DNA of 64,000 bases from Cellulophaga sp. BC115SP (GTDB lineage: Bacteria > Bacteroidota > Bacteroidia > Cytophagales > Spirosomataceae): positions 62,001 through 126,000 of the forward strand of contig NZ_JAAALB010000014.1 of NCBI RefSeq assembly GCF_009905545.1. Direction: 5' to 3'. Position 1 is the stretch's first letter, and every line of letters starts with the position of its first letter. The notes beneath the pieces are model-generated. The model did no database searches and was not told the DNA's origin. It saw only the letters and a list, made by a program, of their open reading frames with translations. Shown piece after piece: positions 1 to 7,288 of the stretch. The translations under genes and the position numbers were made by a program.

Positions 1-312
1 GTGATGTTTGAGCCACTTTCTAAAAACAACCTCCATAAGATTGTTGAAATACAGTTCAAACAAATCCAAGAACGTTTGAAAGAGCAGGGTATCACATTGG
101 AAGCTACCGACGAAGCCTTGACATTCTTAGCTGAAGAAGGTTATGACCCAACCATGGGAGCTCGTCCACTCAAACGTGTATTGCAAAGAAGAATTTTGAA
201 CGAACTATCAAAACAAATTCTTGGTCATTACGTAAGCAAAGATTCTATTGTGATGATGGAATTGGACGAAGATAAATCATTAAAATTCTCGAACGTTACA
301 GTCGAGGTTTAA
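1..312 (+). CDS. clpB: ClpB disaggregase, C-terminal fragment
   Basis: This is the last ~103 residues of the AAA+ chaperone ClpB, which resolubilises aggregated proteins together with DnaK in the cytoplasm. The open frame runs off the left edge, so the first codon seen (gtg) is internal rather than a start. What is visible is the small D2 C-terminal subdomain: MFEPLSKNNL, followed by the family hallmark GYDPTMGARPLKRVLQ near residues 47-62 (the sensor-2 GAR arginine). The frame ends at a normal stop and is followed by a strong hairpin terminator, so the C-terminus looks intact. The GYDPxxGARPLKR motif is also found in ClpA/ClpC, but the tail after it fits ClpB best. Confidence 0.93.
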   Translation: MMFEPLSKNNLHKIVEIQFKQIQERLKEQGITLEATDEALTFLAEEGYDPTMGARPLKRVLQRRILNELSKQILGHYVSKDSIVMMELDEDKSLKFSNVTVEV

Positions 313-334
313 GTCAAATAGTTGGTTGAGGAGA

Positions 335-387
335 AAAAAAGGAGACTACAGAGTTGTGAGATGGATTGTGTGGTAGTCTCCTTTTTT
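335..387 (+). terminator. Intrinsic terminator after clpB
   Basis: Perfect 15-bp inverted arms (335-349 and 373-387) of the form AAAAAAGGAGACTAC / GTAGTCTCCTTTTTT enclose a 23-nt loop. The A-run on one side and T-run on the other make it potentially bidirectional. It sits 23 nt after the clpB stop and faces the end of the minus-strand response-regulator gene. Confidence 0.85.
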
Positions 388-426
388 ATGGGTTTTGGTT
401 TTTTGTACCTGTACTAAATATCAAAG

Positions 427-1328
427 CTATGTTATTTTTCTTTCTAAGTTATTAATTTTAGTTATGTGCTCATTCAGATCACGTCTAATCTTTTTACATA
501 ACTCTTTGTCGAAATAAATTTCTTCGCCTTTAACTTTAAAATACTCCTTGCCATCCTTAGTCTTTTTAAGTTCAGAATGTGCAAATTGGTTACGAATAAG
601 TATGACCTCTTCGTCGTATTTAGGTGCAAAGTTTTCTTCTTTCATTATTTCCAAAATTGCGCCCAAAGCAAATATTTTTTGAGAAGAATTGAAAAGAACA
701 TTGTCTTTTAAAATCTCATTTACTTTTCTTTTTTCAGCTTTTTTATACTTTTCCTTAGCATTTGCAAAAATGTTATCAAAAATTGTATCTAATAAAGGTA
801 CTATATGCTCTTTAAGCCTTGGGTTATTTAATTGATTACGAACAATTTCTTCCATTTTTAAATCTAAAGAACTTGTCTCATGCATAATCATACCTCGCAT
901 CGTAACAATATTCTGAAACTTTGCAATTGTTAGGTCGATAACCTCAATTATTGAACGTTGTAGTTCTTTAAGATAGTCTTGCCCATCCAACTGGAAGAAT
1001 GTGATTCTGCTACTATTTATTAATGTCGTAGTTGATAATTCACTATTAGCAGAATAGAAAAATATTTCGGTTAAGATATGTTTTTCATCACGAATAAAAT
1101 CAATTACTTGATTTCCGTGGCTTTCATTCAGATTTAAGTCAGTAATAATTAGATCATAGGTTTGACTGTCTTCATATTTGCCTTTGAATTCATCAAAATC
1201 TTCTGCTGTATCTAGATGAACATTGAAAAACTCATTTTCAAGATGATTTTTTACATTTTCTATTAAGGAAAGAATGGGCGAGTGTCAATTTTATCTTCAA
1301 CCCAGATAATTTTATAGTTTAGCTTCAT
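427..1328 (-). pseudogene. Response regulator with HEPN-like C-terminal domain, frameshifted
   Basis: The ATG at 1328-1326 overlaps the stop of the upstream kinase gene (ATGA), so the two are translationally coupled. The first frame reads MKLNYKIIWVEDKIDT and stops at 1263. The next frame continues with a receiver domain: acidic pair in WVED, phospho-acceptor Asp in DLIITDLNLNES, then FFYSANSE. A single-base insertion within 1263-1287 restores a ~300-residue protein. The intact downstream frame (427-990, 187 aa) is helical and lysine-rich, and contains IRNQFAH at 577-594, an R-x4-H motif as in HEPN ribonucleases. The conserved receiver lysine is not obvious. It is the third gene of the methyltransferase/GHKL module and is probably the output. 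The shift could be a sequencing error or a genuine inactivation. The receiver call is firm; the HEPN call is a hypothesis. Confidence 0.75.
1263..1287 (-). other. Frameshift window in response-regulator gene
   Basis: On the minus strand the upstream frame is closed by TAA at 1265-1263, and the downstream frame is closed just upstream by TGA at 1287-1285. The reading-frame change must therefore fall in these 25 bases. Adding one base (for example one T between ACT and CGCCC) gives a smooth D-T-S-P-I-L-S-L join. There is no long homopolymer here, so slippage-type phase variation is not suggested. Confidence 0.75.
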
Positions 1329-3697
1329 ACAGGAAATCTTAAGTTGAACTCGGCTCCTTGTTCAGATTGCACAAATTCAATTGATGCTTTATATTTACTC
1401 AATAGATCTTTAACGTGATAAAGCCCAATACCAGAACCTTCTGTATTACTATATCTGAAATCAAAAATTTTATCCTTGATTTCATCTGGAATACCAGTTC
1501 CATTATCACTAAAATTCAAAACCAAATATTCTTTAGTTTTTATCCATTCAAGCTTAATTTTAGTAGACTTTGCTTTTCTTGAATTTGAAAACAGGTTGTC
1601 TAGTATTACTGTGATTTCAAATGGTCTGAATTTCAGGATATGTTCAACTGAACTTTTTTCTTTTATTTCAATTTTTATTGGCCTTTTCTGATGTATAAAG
1701 GAATCTGCAGGGACATAAATATTTTGAACATAATCATTGACGAAAGAAACTAGATCTTTTGTTATTTTTTCTGCTTGCGTATTAAATCCTGCCTTTGTTA
1801 CAAATCTTGATGCACTTACAATCCTTTGAACTTCAAGACTAATATCCTTAATATCTTTAATCAGTTTATCTTTGGGCTTATCCTCGTTGATTGAATCTAT
1901 TAGAGAATCTAAGCTCCAAGTAATATTCCCAGCAGAATGGATTATTTGATGTTGGAGAGCCAATAAATCTTTCTTCTCACGTCCAATCTGGGTTTTATCA
2001 AAAAGTTTTTCAGCTATTTCCCTGTCTAATTCATTTCTTAACTCTTCGTTTTCTACAAGTTTAAGTAAAGCCTCTTCTTCTGCTTCAATTTTACTTTTTC
2101 GTAAATCAGTAATTTTCTTCTCTACACTTTTAATTGTTTGAATTACTTCTTTTTCGTCAAAATCCCCTTGCTTAATTTTCTCTGAAATTGTTTTTAAAAC
2201 CCCTTGAGCTGATTGTTCACTTTTAGCATCTAAAATGCTTAAGATATTTTCTGATAGCTGAAAATTCAGAACATTTTTAGAGTTAGTTAAATTTTTAATT
2301 AACTTCGATATATTCTCATTTACATCAAAATTGCTTTGATTATCTTTTCCTTCATTTTTGATGAAAGACTTATTTATATTGATATAATCATCCTCCGATA
2401 GAAAATTACCCCAGTCAGTTATTTCTATTGTGTATTTTTCAAGCTTTTTTAAAGTCTCATAAAATTGTTCAACAAGATTATCATAGGTTTTAGTTTTGAT
2501 AAACCCATCACCTCTACTTGATGTTTCTTTCAAATTAGAGTTGTTACTACTTATTGAAATATATCCGATAACTTCTCTTGTTCCCAAGTATCTTGAGTGT
2601 CCTTGGGCTTTTCGATTATCCATTTTAAATGGATCTTCGCCTCTTTCACCATATGGATATATTCGCAAACCGTTCTTATAAACGAAAATATGCCCATAGT
2701 TTACTGGCTCTACACCCATACGCCTAGTAAATGTCGATTTTGCAGATTGGTTTAAAAAATAGATTGCGTAATGTATATCAACTAAATCCGTATATGAATT
2801 TTCTTCTTCAATCTTATAAACAAATTTGCCACCCTCAAATAAAGTGGTGATAATTTTATCTTTTTGAATATCAGATTCAATGTAACTCGTTTTTAACTGT
2901 AATGTCTCAAAAATTGGATTTCGGATTTGACCGTTTATAATATTAAAATATTCTATTTCGCTTTCATCAAGCTTACCCTCTTTTGCCTTTCTTGAGTTTT
3001 TAGCAATCTGTTTTTTATCTCCATCTATTTCATCCCTGACGGTCAAAAATATTCTAAAAGGGTCTTCATCCTGTATGGAAGAAGGGTTAATTAATCTTGC
3101 TAAAGAATCTTTTAGGTCTTCAAATTTTTTACGATTCCATTCACTGTGTAAATTAGATATTTCTAATACAGTCCCGTGTTGGACTCCATAAGAACTCACA
3201 TCTAAGGTTTCGTGAAGAACACTGACATTTACAAATTCATCATTACTGTCAAGTTCAAACTTATTCCAATCTGTAATTAATACTTCAGTTTTTGCATCCG
3301 TTTGATCTTTTAAAGTTTCAAGATATAGTTCACTTCCAAGTCTATCACAAGAAAATCTTCCAATACCCTTTGCTCCTGCATAAGCACGTTTAACCTTAAT
3401 CTTATTGCGATAGTTTTCATAACTATCCTCTTCTTTTCCTTCTTTTTTAGCTGAATAGGCAACAAAAAGCCATTTATCAAGTAAATCTTGATAACTCATT
3501 CCTTTTCCATTGTCTTTTATAATTATTTTGCCATTACTGCTGTATATGTCTTCAAAAATTACGTCAACTCTAGTTGCGTGAGCATCATACGAATTTTTAA
3601 CCAATTCGAATACTGCTATGAAATCATCTGTAATTAAATCTCTACCGATAATATTCTTTAAAGCAGAGCTGATTTTAAACTGTAATGGCTTCTGCAT
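1325..3697 (-). CDS. Dual-GHKL ATPase / histidine-kinase-like sensor of the methyltransferase module
   Basis: A 790-aa soluble protein with two GHKL ATP-binding folds. The N-terminal one has an N-box (E31, N35, D38 in FELVKNSYDAH), G1 DNGKGM at 62-67 and GAKGIGRFSCDRLG at 108-121, resembling the MutL/MORC-like (paraMORC-type) ATPases found with restriction-modification genes. The middle region (about 335-405) has YKNGLRIYPYG and LGTREVIGYI. A coiled coil (about 505-580) leads to an H-box-like LQHQIIHSAGNI (H583 or H587). The C-terminal kinase-type ATPase then has N701/N705, DNGTGIP at 731-737 and GSGIGL at 754-759. There is no signal peptide or membrane segment, so it should sense a cytoplasmic cue. 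Its start lies 1 nt from the methyltransferase stop, and its own stop overlaps the regulator start. Phosphotransfer to the regulator is inferred. Confidence 0.8.
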   Translation of the reverse strand: MQKPLQFKISSALKNIIGRDLITDDFIAVFELVKNSYDAHATRVDVIFEDIYSSNGKIIIKDNGKGMSYQDLLDKWLFVAYSAKKEGKEEDSYENYRNKIKVKRAYAGAKGIGRFSCDRLGSELYLETLKDQTDAKTEVLITDWNKFELDSNDEFVNVSVLHETLDVSSYGVQHGTVLEISNLHSEWNRKKFEDLKDSLARLINPSSIQDEDPFRIFLTVRDEIDGDKKQIAKNSRKAKEGKLDESEIEYFNIINGQIRNPIFETLQLKTSYIESDIQKDKIITTLFEGGKFVYKIEEENSYTDLVDIHYAIYFLNQSAKSTFTRRMGVEPVNYGHIFVYKNGLRIYPYGERGEDPFKMDNRKAQGHSRYLGTREVIGYISISSNNSNLKETSSRGDGFIKTKTYDNLVEQFYETLKKLEKYTIEITDWGNFLSEDDYININKSFIKNEGKDNQSNFDVNENISKLIKNLTNSKNVLNFQLSENILSILDAKSEQSAQGVLKTISEKIKQGDFDEKEVIQTIKSVEKKITDLRKSKIEAEEEALLKLVENEELRNELDREIAEKLFDKTQIGREKKDLLALQHQIIHSAGNITWSLDSLIDSINEDKPKDKLIKDIKDISLEVQRIVSASRFVTKAGFNTQAEKITKDLVSFVNDYVQNIYVPADSFIHQKRPIKIEIKEKSSVEHILKFRPFEITVILDNLFSNSRKAKSTKIKLEWIKTKEYLVLNFSDNGTGIPDEIKDKIFDFRYSNTEGSGIGLYHVKDLLSKYKASIEFVQSEQGAEFNLRFPV

Positions 3698-3698
3698 T

Positions 3699-4925
3699 TT
3701 AAAATAATTTATTAAGAATTAAACCCACTTGTTCCCCAAAAAGTGGAGGAATAGCATTTCCAATTTGAGAATATCTTGGCACTTCTTGAGTTCTTCTTTT
3801 TCCTCCTGTAGTATATTTTCCTTTGAACTCGTACCAATCATTAAAGGACTGTATTCTTGCATATTCTCGAACGGTAAAAATTCTAGGTTCGCAGTAGTGA
3901 ATATAGTCGTCTGGTAAAGTTGTAATGGTTGGCGTAGGTGTTTTACCTGATAAAGGAATTACGGTTCTCTTTTTTAAGTTAAACTTATCCTTCAATTCCT
4001 TAGAGAGAGTTTTGTTTTTCTCTGCATTTTGCAGAATAAACTCAAACTTTCTCAGTGTCTCTTCACTATGTTTTGCAAATCTATGACTGTCTGGTATTTC
4101 AGAATCAACCTTCTTTCTTAATAGTTTTTGATAACCAGATTTTATCGGGTTGTAAAGTCCTGCTGAGAATGATTTTGTATCAGGTGAAACAATTTCATTC
4201 ACTTTTAACAAATCTGAGATTGCATCTTCTAGCGAATTGGTTAAACCAATTTCTTTGTTTATTAAAAAGACTTCCTTTTCAGCTTGTATGTGCTCAAAAA
4301 ACTTAATTGGGTTTACTTGGTTAACAATATCTTTTCTAATTCCTACCAAAATAAACCTTGTTCTCTTTTGAGGAACACCAAATTCCGAAAAATCAATGAG
4401 TTTTCCTTCTACTTTATAACCTTGAAAATCTCCTTTCGGCGAATCGTATTCTAATGCGTTAGTTACATATTCAGAGTATATTTTCCCTTTGATTTTATTT
4501 TTGTCAAACTTTTGAGTAAATCCTTTTACATTTTCGAAAAAAATAACCTTAGGCTGGACAAGTCTAATAAATTTGATGTACGATTTTATTAATTCATTTC
4601 TTGAATCACCTTCAATTCTTCGTCCTGCTGTTGAAAACCCTTGACAAGGTGGTCCACCTGCGACCAAGTCAATTTCTCCCCTAAGTAATTTTAAATTATC
4701 CTTATACTTTTTAATTACTTCATTTATATCATGATTTTGTTTTGGTAACCAATCTGGCCATTCAAAGTGATTTTTCTTTTCAATCAAGTTATATTGAAGA
4801 GTTTCAAAAGCATCTGGACTTTTTTCAACAGCGAATTTCCCTTTCCATAGTCCTGAATTATACAATCCTAGAGAAAGTCCACCACAACCTGCAAAAAGGT
4901 CTATATATATTTTTTTATCAATCAT
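3699..4925 (-). CDS. DNA (cytosine-5)-methyltransferase
   Basis: A 408-aa enzyme transferring a methyl group from S-adenosylmethionine to C5 of cytosine in a specific DNA site. All key motifs are visible: motif I DLFAGCGGLSLGL at the N-terminus (residues about 8-20), motif IV GGPPCQGFS with catalytic C94, motif VI FFENVKGF, motif VIII VPQKRTRFILVGI, a variable target-recognition region (about 190-330), motif IX REYARIQSF and motif X QIGNAIPP. Length and order are those of a complete, active Dcm/type II enzyme. It is the first gene of a tightly packed operon with the dual-GHKL protein and response regulator. No restriction endonuclease is recognisable beside it, so it is either an orphan methylase or the modification arm of the unusual module. 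The target site cannot be read from sequence. Confidence 0.93.
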   Translation of the reverse strand: MIDKKIYIDLFAGCGGLSLGLYNSGLWKGKFAVEKSPDAFETLQYNLIEKKNHFEWPDWLPKQNHDINEVIKKYKDNLKLLRGEIDLVAGGPPCQGFSTAGRRIEGDSRNELIKSYIKFIRLVQPKVIFFENVKGFTQKFDKNKIKGKIYSEYVTNALEYDSPKGDFQGYKVEGKLIDFSEFGVPQKRTRFILVGIRKDIVNQVNPIKFFEHIQAEKEVFLINKEIGLTNSLEDAISDLLKVNEIVSPDTKSFSAGLYNPIKSGYQKLLRKKVDSEIPDSHRFAKHSEETLRKFEFILQNAEKNKTLSKELKDKFNLKKRTVIPLSGKTPTPTITTLPDDYIHYCEPRIFTVREYARIQSFNDWYEFKGKYTTGGKRRTQEVPRYSQIGNAIPPLFGEQVGLILNKLF

Positions 4926-5357
4926 TGAAAATATCTACAAATAGTAAATGAAATCGTGTTTCTAAATAACAACTCCTGTATATTATAGTTCTTCGCTTTC
5001 AATTAAGCGTTATAAAATTTCAAGTATGATTGAAATTTTACACAAAGATATTAACTTATTACGCTTTAATTTCAACTATTAATGCTGATATAGAATCCTA
5101 GTTTATGCTTTTTCAAGAGGCTACGCAGGTTATACCCTATACTCATGATAATTAATATACATTATGTAATCTCAAAACTATATTAATACAGTCAAAATTT
5201 TTACAATTTTGTACCTAAGTAAAAATAAACTTATTAATAAAATACTAAAAAGTCCAATTAAATTAATAATGCTTATTATACGGTCAACAACCCTATAAAA
5301 CCAAAAGGTACAAAGCATTTAAACACTTTGTCCCTTTTGCTTTTATTACTTTAACGC
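4926..5357. other. AT-rich spacer upstream of the methyltransferase operon
   Basis: There is no credible open frame on either strand. The very A+T-rich stretch 4980-5280 presumably carries the minus-strand promoter for the methyltransferase module, but I see no clear TAnnTTTG box. The right end holds the terminator at 5303-5338. Confidence 0.5.
5303..5338. terminator. Hairpin terminator downstream of the RMD1-family gene
   Basis: AAAAGGTACAAAG (5303-5315) pairs with CTTTGTCCCTTTT (5326-5338) with one mismatch; the A/T-runs flank the stem. It lies 20 nt beyond the stop of the minus-strand DUF155 gene. Confidence 0.6.
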
Positions 5358-6134
5358 CTAAAATATCTTCGTAAATATCAAGTCAAACACTTCTATCAAA
5401 ATCAAGATAATGATGACCCATTCGAGGCGAGTGCTTTCTCGGTTTTGGACTAACTCCATGAAAAGGGTAAGGTTTTCTTGAACGATTTTGAGTTTGTATT
5501 CAATATCTTGATAACGCATTTTGAGGTCGAAGGTCTTTTTCAAGCCTTTGTCTATGCGTTCTAAATGCTCGTTTTCCCAAGCTTCTTCGGGTGAGTCAAA
5601 GATGTAGAGGTTATCGATAATACTGTTTTTGATATTGATGGTTTTTCCGATAAACTTCAGGAGTTCGCTTTGGGAGCTTTTGAGACGCCCGTGATGCTCT
5701 AATTCGTCGGTCATCTGCTTGGTGCTAGTAGCAATTTTATAAGTCAACGCCTCATAATAATCCAATGCCACAGACTGACCAATATTGAGCATAATAATAC
5801 GGATAGAATCATCTGTAAGCTCGGATACCGTGATAGAGTTATGTTTGAGAACAACCGAAATTGAAGGGTCTGTCTGGACAATGAAATCATCTTCAAACTT
5901 TTCTTCAATCAATCCTTCAGCGTAGTTTTTGATAAACTTCAAAAATTCACTTTTCTCCAAATCACCCACACCCGCAAAAACTACTAATCCATAACTCAAT
6001 AAATAGATATAGGTATCGTCTTCACGCTTATAGAATAATTCAGAATTGTTGTAAAGGGAAGGTTCGCTGGTATAGTCTTGTTTAAACTTCTTGAGGTTAA
6101 AGACTTCCGATATTTGGTATGCATCGATTTTCAT
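5358..6134 (-). CDS. RMD1/YagE family protein (DUF155)
   Basis: A 258-aa protein of the DUF155 family (yeast Rmd1/Sif2, human RMND1, bacterial YagE). The family has a conserved N-terminal alpha/beta region and a C-terminal membrane anchor. Visible signs are YIYLLSYGLVVFAGV (about 42-56), EHHGRLKSSQSELLKFIG in a helical region (about 146-163), a coiled part rich in charged residues, and the closing hydrophobic helix EWVIIILILIEVFDLIFTKIF (about 238-258) preceded by RESTRLE. The molecular role in bacteria is unknown. It stands alone, with a hairpin terminator immediately after it. The 150-nt gap upstream carries one of the AGAGACGC hairpins. Confidence 0.8.
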   Translation of the reverse strand: MKIDAYQISEVFNLKKFKQDYTSEPSLYNNSELFYKREDDTYIYLLSYGLVVFAGVGDLEKSEFLKFIKNYAEGLIEEKFEDDFIVQTDPSISVVLKHNSITVSELTDDSIRIIMLNIGQSVALDYYEALTYKIATSTKQMTDELEHHGRLKSSQSELLKFIGKTINIKNSIIDNLYIFDSPEEAWENEHLERIDKGLKKTFDLKMRYQDIEYKLKIVQENLTLFMELVQNRESTRLEWVIIILILIEVFDLIFTKIF

Positions 6135-6241
6135 ACAAGTATAATTTGAGGCTTTGCGTATTCGCCTAACTCAAATTTACATTTTTCAACCATTACCTTG
6201 GTTTAATTCTATATGAAAAATTTATGAAGGAGTATTTATAT

Positions 6242-6265
6242 AGAGACGCAATGCCTCGCGTCTCT
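6242..6265. repeat. Small hairpin repeat, AGAGACGC family
   Basis: AGAGACGC (6242-6249) and GCGTCTCT (6258-6265) form a perfect 8-bp stem. The same GAGACGCAAT...GCGTCTC motif recurs at 7019-7041 and 17968-17990, always just outside genes. Confidence 0.6.
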
Positions 6266-6284
6266 TAATTAGGCAGCATTTCTA

Positions 6285-6860
6285 CTATTTCTTGGGCTTA
6301 CAGTCGTAACAATAATCCGAAAGTTCAGCAATTTCGGCTAGTACTTGCGTTCTGATTTTAGTCAATTCTTCGGTGTTTTGTCCTAGCTTGGTTACAGTTT
6401 GAATGTAGTTTTCACGCGCTTGAAGTTCTTTTTGGAGTTCTTCTTGGGCATTGGCGTAAAACTCGCTATTTGAAAAGGCTTTCTTCTCTTCAAAAAGGCG
6501 CTTTCTAAATTTGCGAGCATACAATTCTGTCACATCAAAAATACACTGTGAATAGGCGACCAACTGCTGTTTTTGTTCCTCTGTATTTGCCACTAAGTAA
6601 GAGGTATTTCTAGTAAAAACTGCTTTAACTTTATTATTAAAATTCTTGGTCAACATAAACGAAGCAGCACTCATTCGAAATCCGAAGTCAATGCTACAAC
6701 TGGCTTGACATCCATATAAATTACCACTATTCGATGGTGACTTCGCTATAAAATCACTGATTTTCAATGGACTTTCTCCGCTCCAAACGATAACACTTTG
6801 GGCATTTGATTGGGTAATTTGAAAGATAGAAAAAAGCAAAATTAATGAGTATTTGAGCAT
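6285..6860 (-). CDS. Secreted DUF922-like protein, HExxH motif lost
   Basis: A 191-aa exported protein. The signal peptide MLKYSLILLFSIFQITQSNAQ is followed by VIVWSGESPLKISDF, which matches the WSxxxPLxxSDF opening of the HExxH-bearing DUF922-like domain encoded at 41636-42709. Further on, VKAVFTRNTSYLV and QQLVAYSQCIFDVTELYARKF align with that protein's LQFKAYILKSSSW and ESALDHEQLHFDITKTIIEKF. The metal-binding HEQLH is replaced by YSQCI, so this looks like a catalytically dead paralogue. Four cysteines (including CYDC near the end) may form disulfides. Its function is unknown; a binding or structural role is more likely than proteolysis. Alignment is by eye. Confidence 0.6.
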   Translation of the reverse strand: MLKYSLILLFSIFQITQSNAQSVIVWSGESPLKISDFIAKSPSNSGNLYGCQASCSIDFGFRMSAASFMLTKNFNNKVKAVFTRNTSYLVANTEEQKQQLVAYSQCIFDVTELYARKFRKRLFEEKKAFSNSEFYANAQEELQKELQARENYIQTVTKLGQNTEELTKIRTQVLAEIAELSDYCYDCKPKK

Positions 6861-6966
6861 AGTCTTATGGGGTTGTTTTTAAAACTAACGATGTTGTTTG
6901 TTTTGAAATTGTCTTTTAAGTTAGGTTAGAAAAGTTTCATTACAAACATGGGTTGTAACTTATTGA

Positions 6967-7110
6967 GTGATTGAGGAAATGAGTGATTTAGTGATTAGTT
7001 TAAATATGAAATACATTTGTAGAGACGCAATGATTGCGTCTAAAGAGATTTCATGCTGAGATATAATATCAAAAAGGCACTCGAAAAACTAATTTCGAAT
7101 GCCTTTTTGA
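6967..7110. repeat. Composite intergenic repeat (copy 1) with terminator hairpin
   Basis: In order: GAGTGATTTAGTGATTA-type sequence, the GTAGAGACGCAATGATTGCGTCT hairpin (7019-7041), and a strong hairpin (7071-7109) whose arms AAAAAGGCACTCGAAA / TTTCGAATGCCTTTTT differ at one base. The same three modules occur in the same order at 17906-18064. The last hairpin can serve as the terminator downstream of mutS (minus strand). The rest of the 6861-7288 gap holds the family A element at 7128-7216 and nothing coding. Confidence 0.6.
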
Positions 7111-7127
7111 TTAATCGCTATGATATT

Positions 7128-7216
7128 ACTAGTTCAAGACTTAGTCTTGGACTTATTTTTTTATACAGTTTATAAACTGAAGCAAAAGTTAGTCCGAGAC
7201 TAAGTCTCGAACTAGG
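7128..7216. repeat. Family A dispersed palindrome, two inverted copies
   Basis: ACTAGTTCAAGACTTAGTCTTGGACTT (7128-7154), then the palindrome CAGTTTATAAACTG (7166-7179), then an inverted copy AGTCCGAGACTAAGTCTCGAACTAG (7191-7215). Single copies of the same element lie at 25799, 43415, 44558, 48381 and 61441. It is REP-like, noncoding and always intergenic. Confidence 0.65.
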
Positions 7217-7288
7217 TAATGATGAAATATCTTGACCATTAATCAAAACAATCACTCAATCGGGAATGACTGTTTCCTAACTTACAAT

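Noticed and set aside
1263-1287. Phase-variable switch in the response regulator
   Set aside because: There is no homopolymer or short tandem repeat at the frameshift, so programmed slippage is not supported.
3729-4951. Plus-strand frames opposite the methyltransferase
   Set aside because: Shadows of the real minus-strand gene, which has all catalytic motifs.
4926-5357. A hidden restriction endonuclease gene next to the methyltransferase
   Set aside because: All six frames are broken by many stops; no fragment resembles a nuclease.
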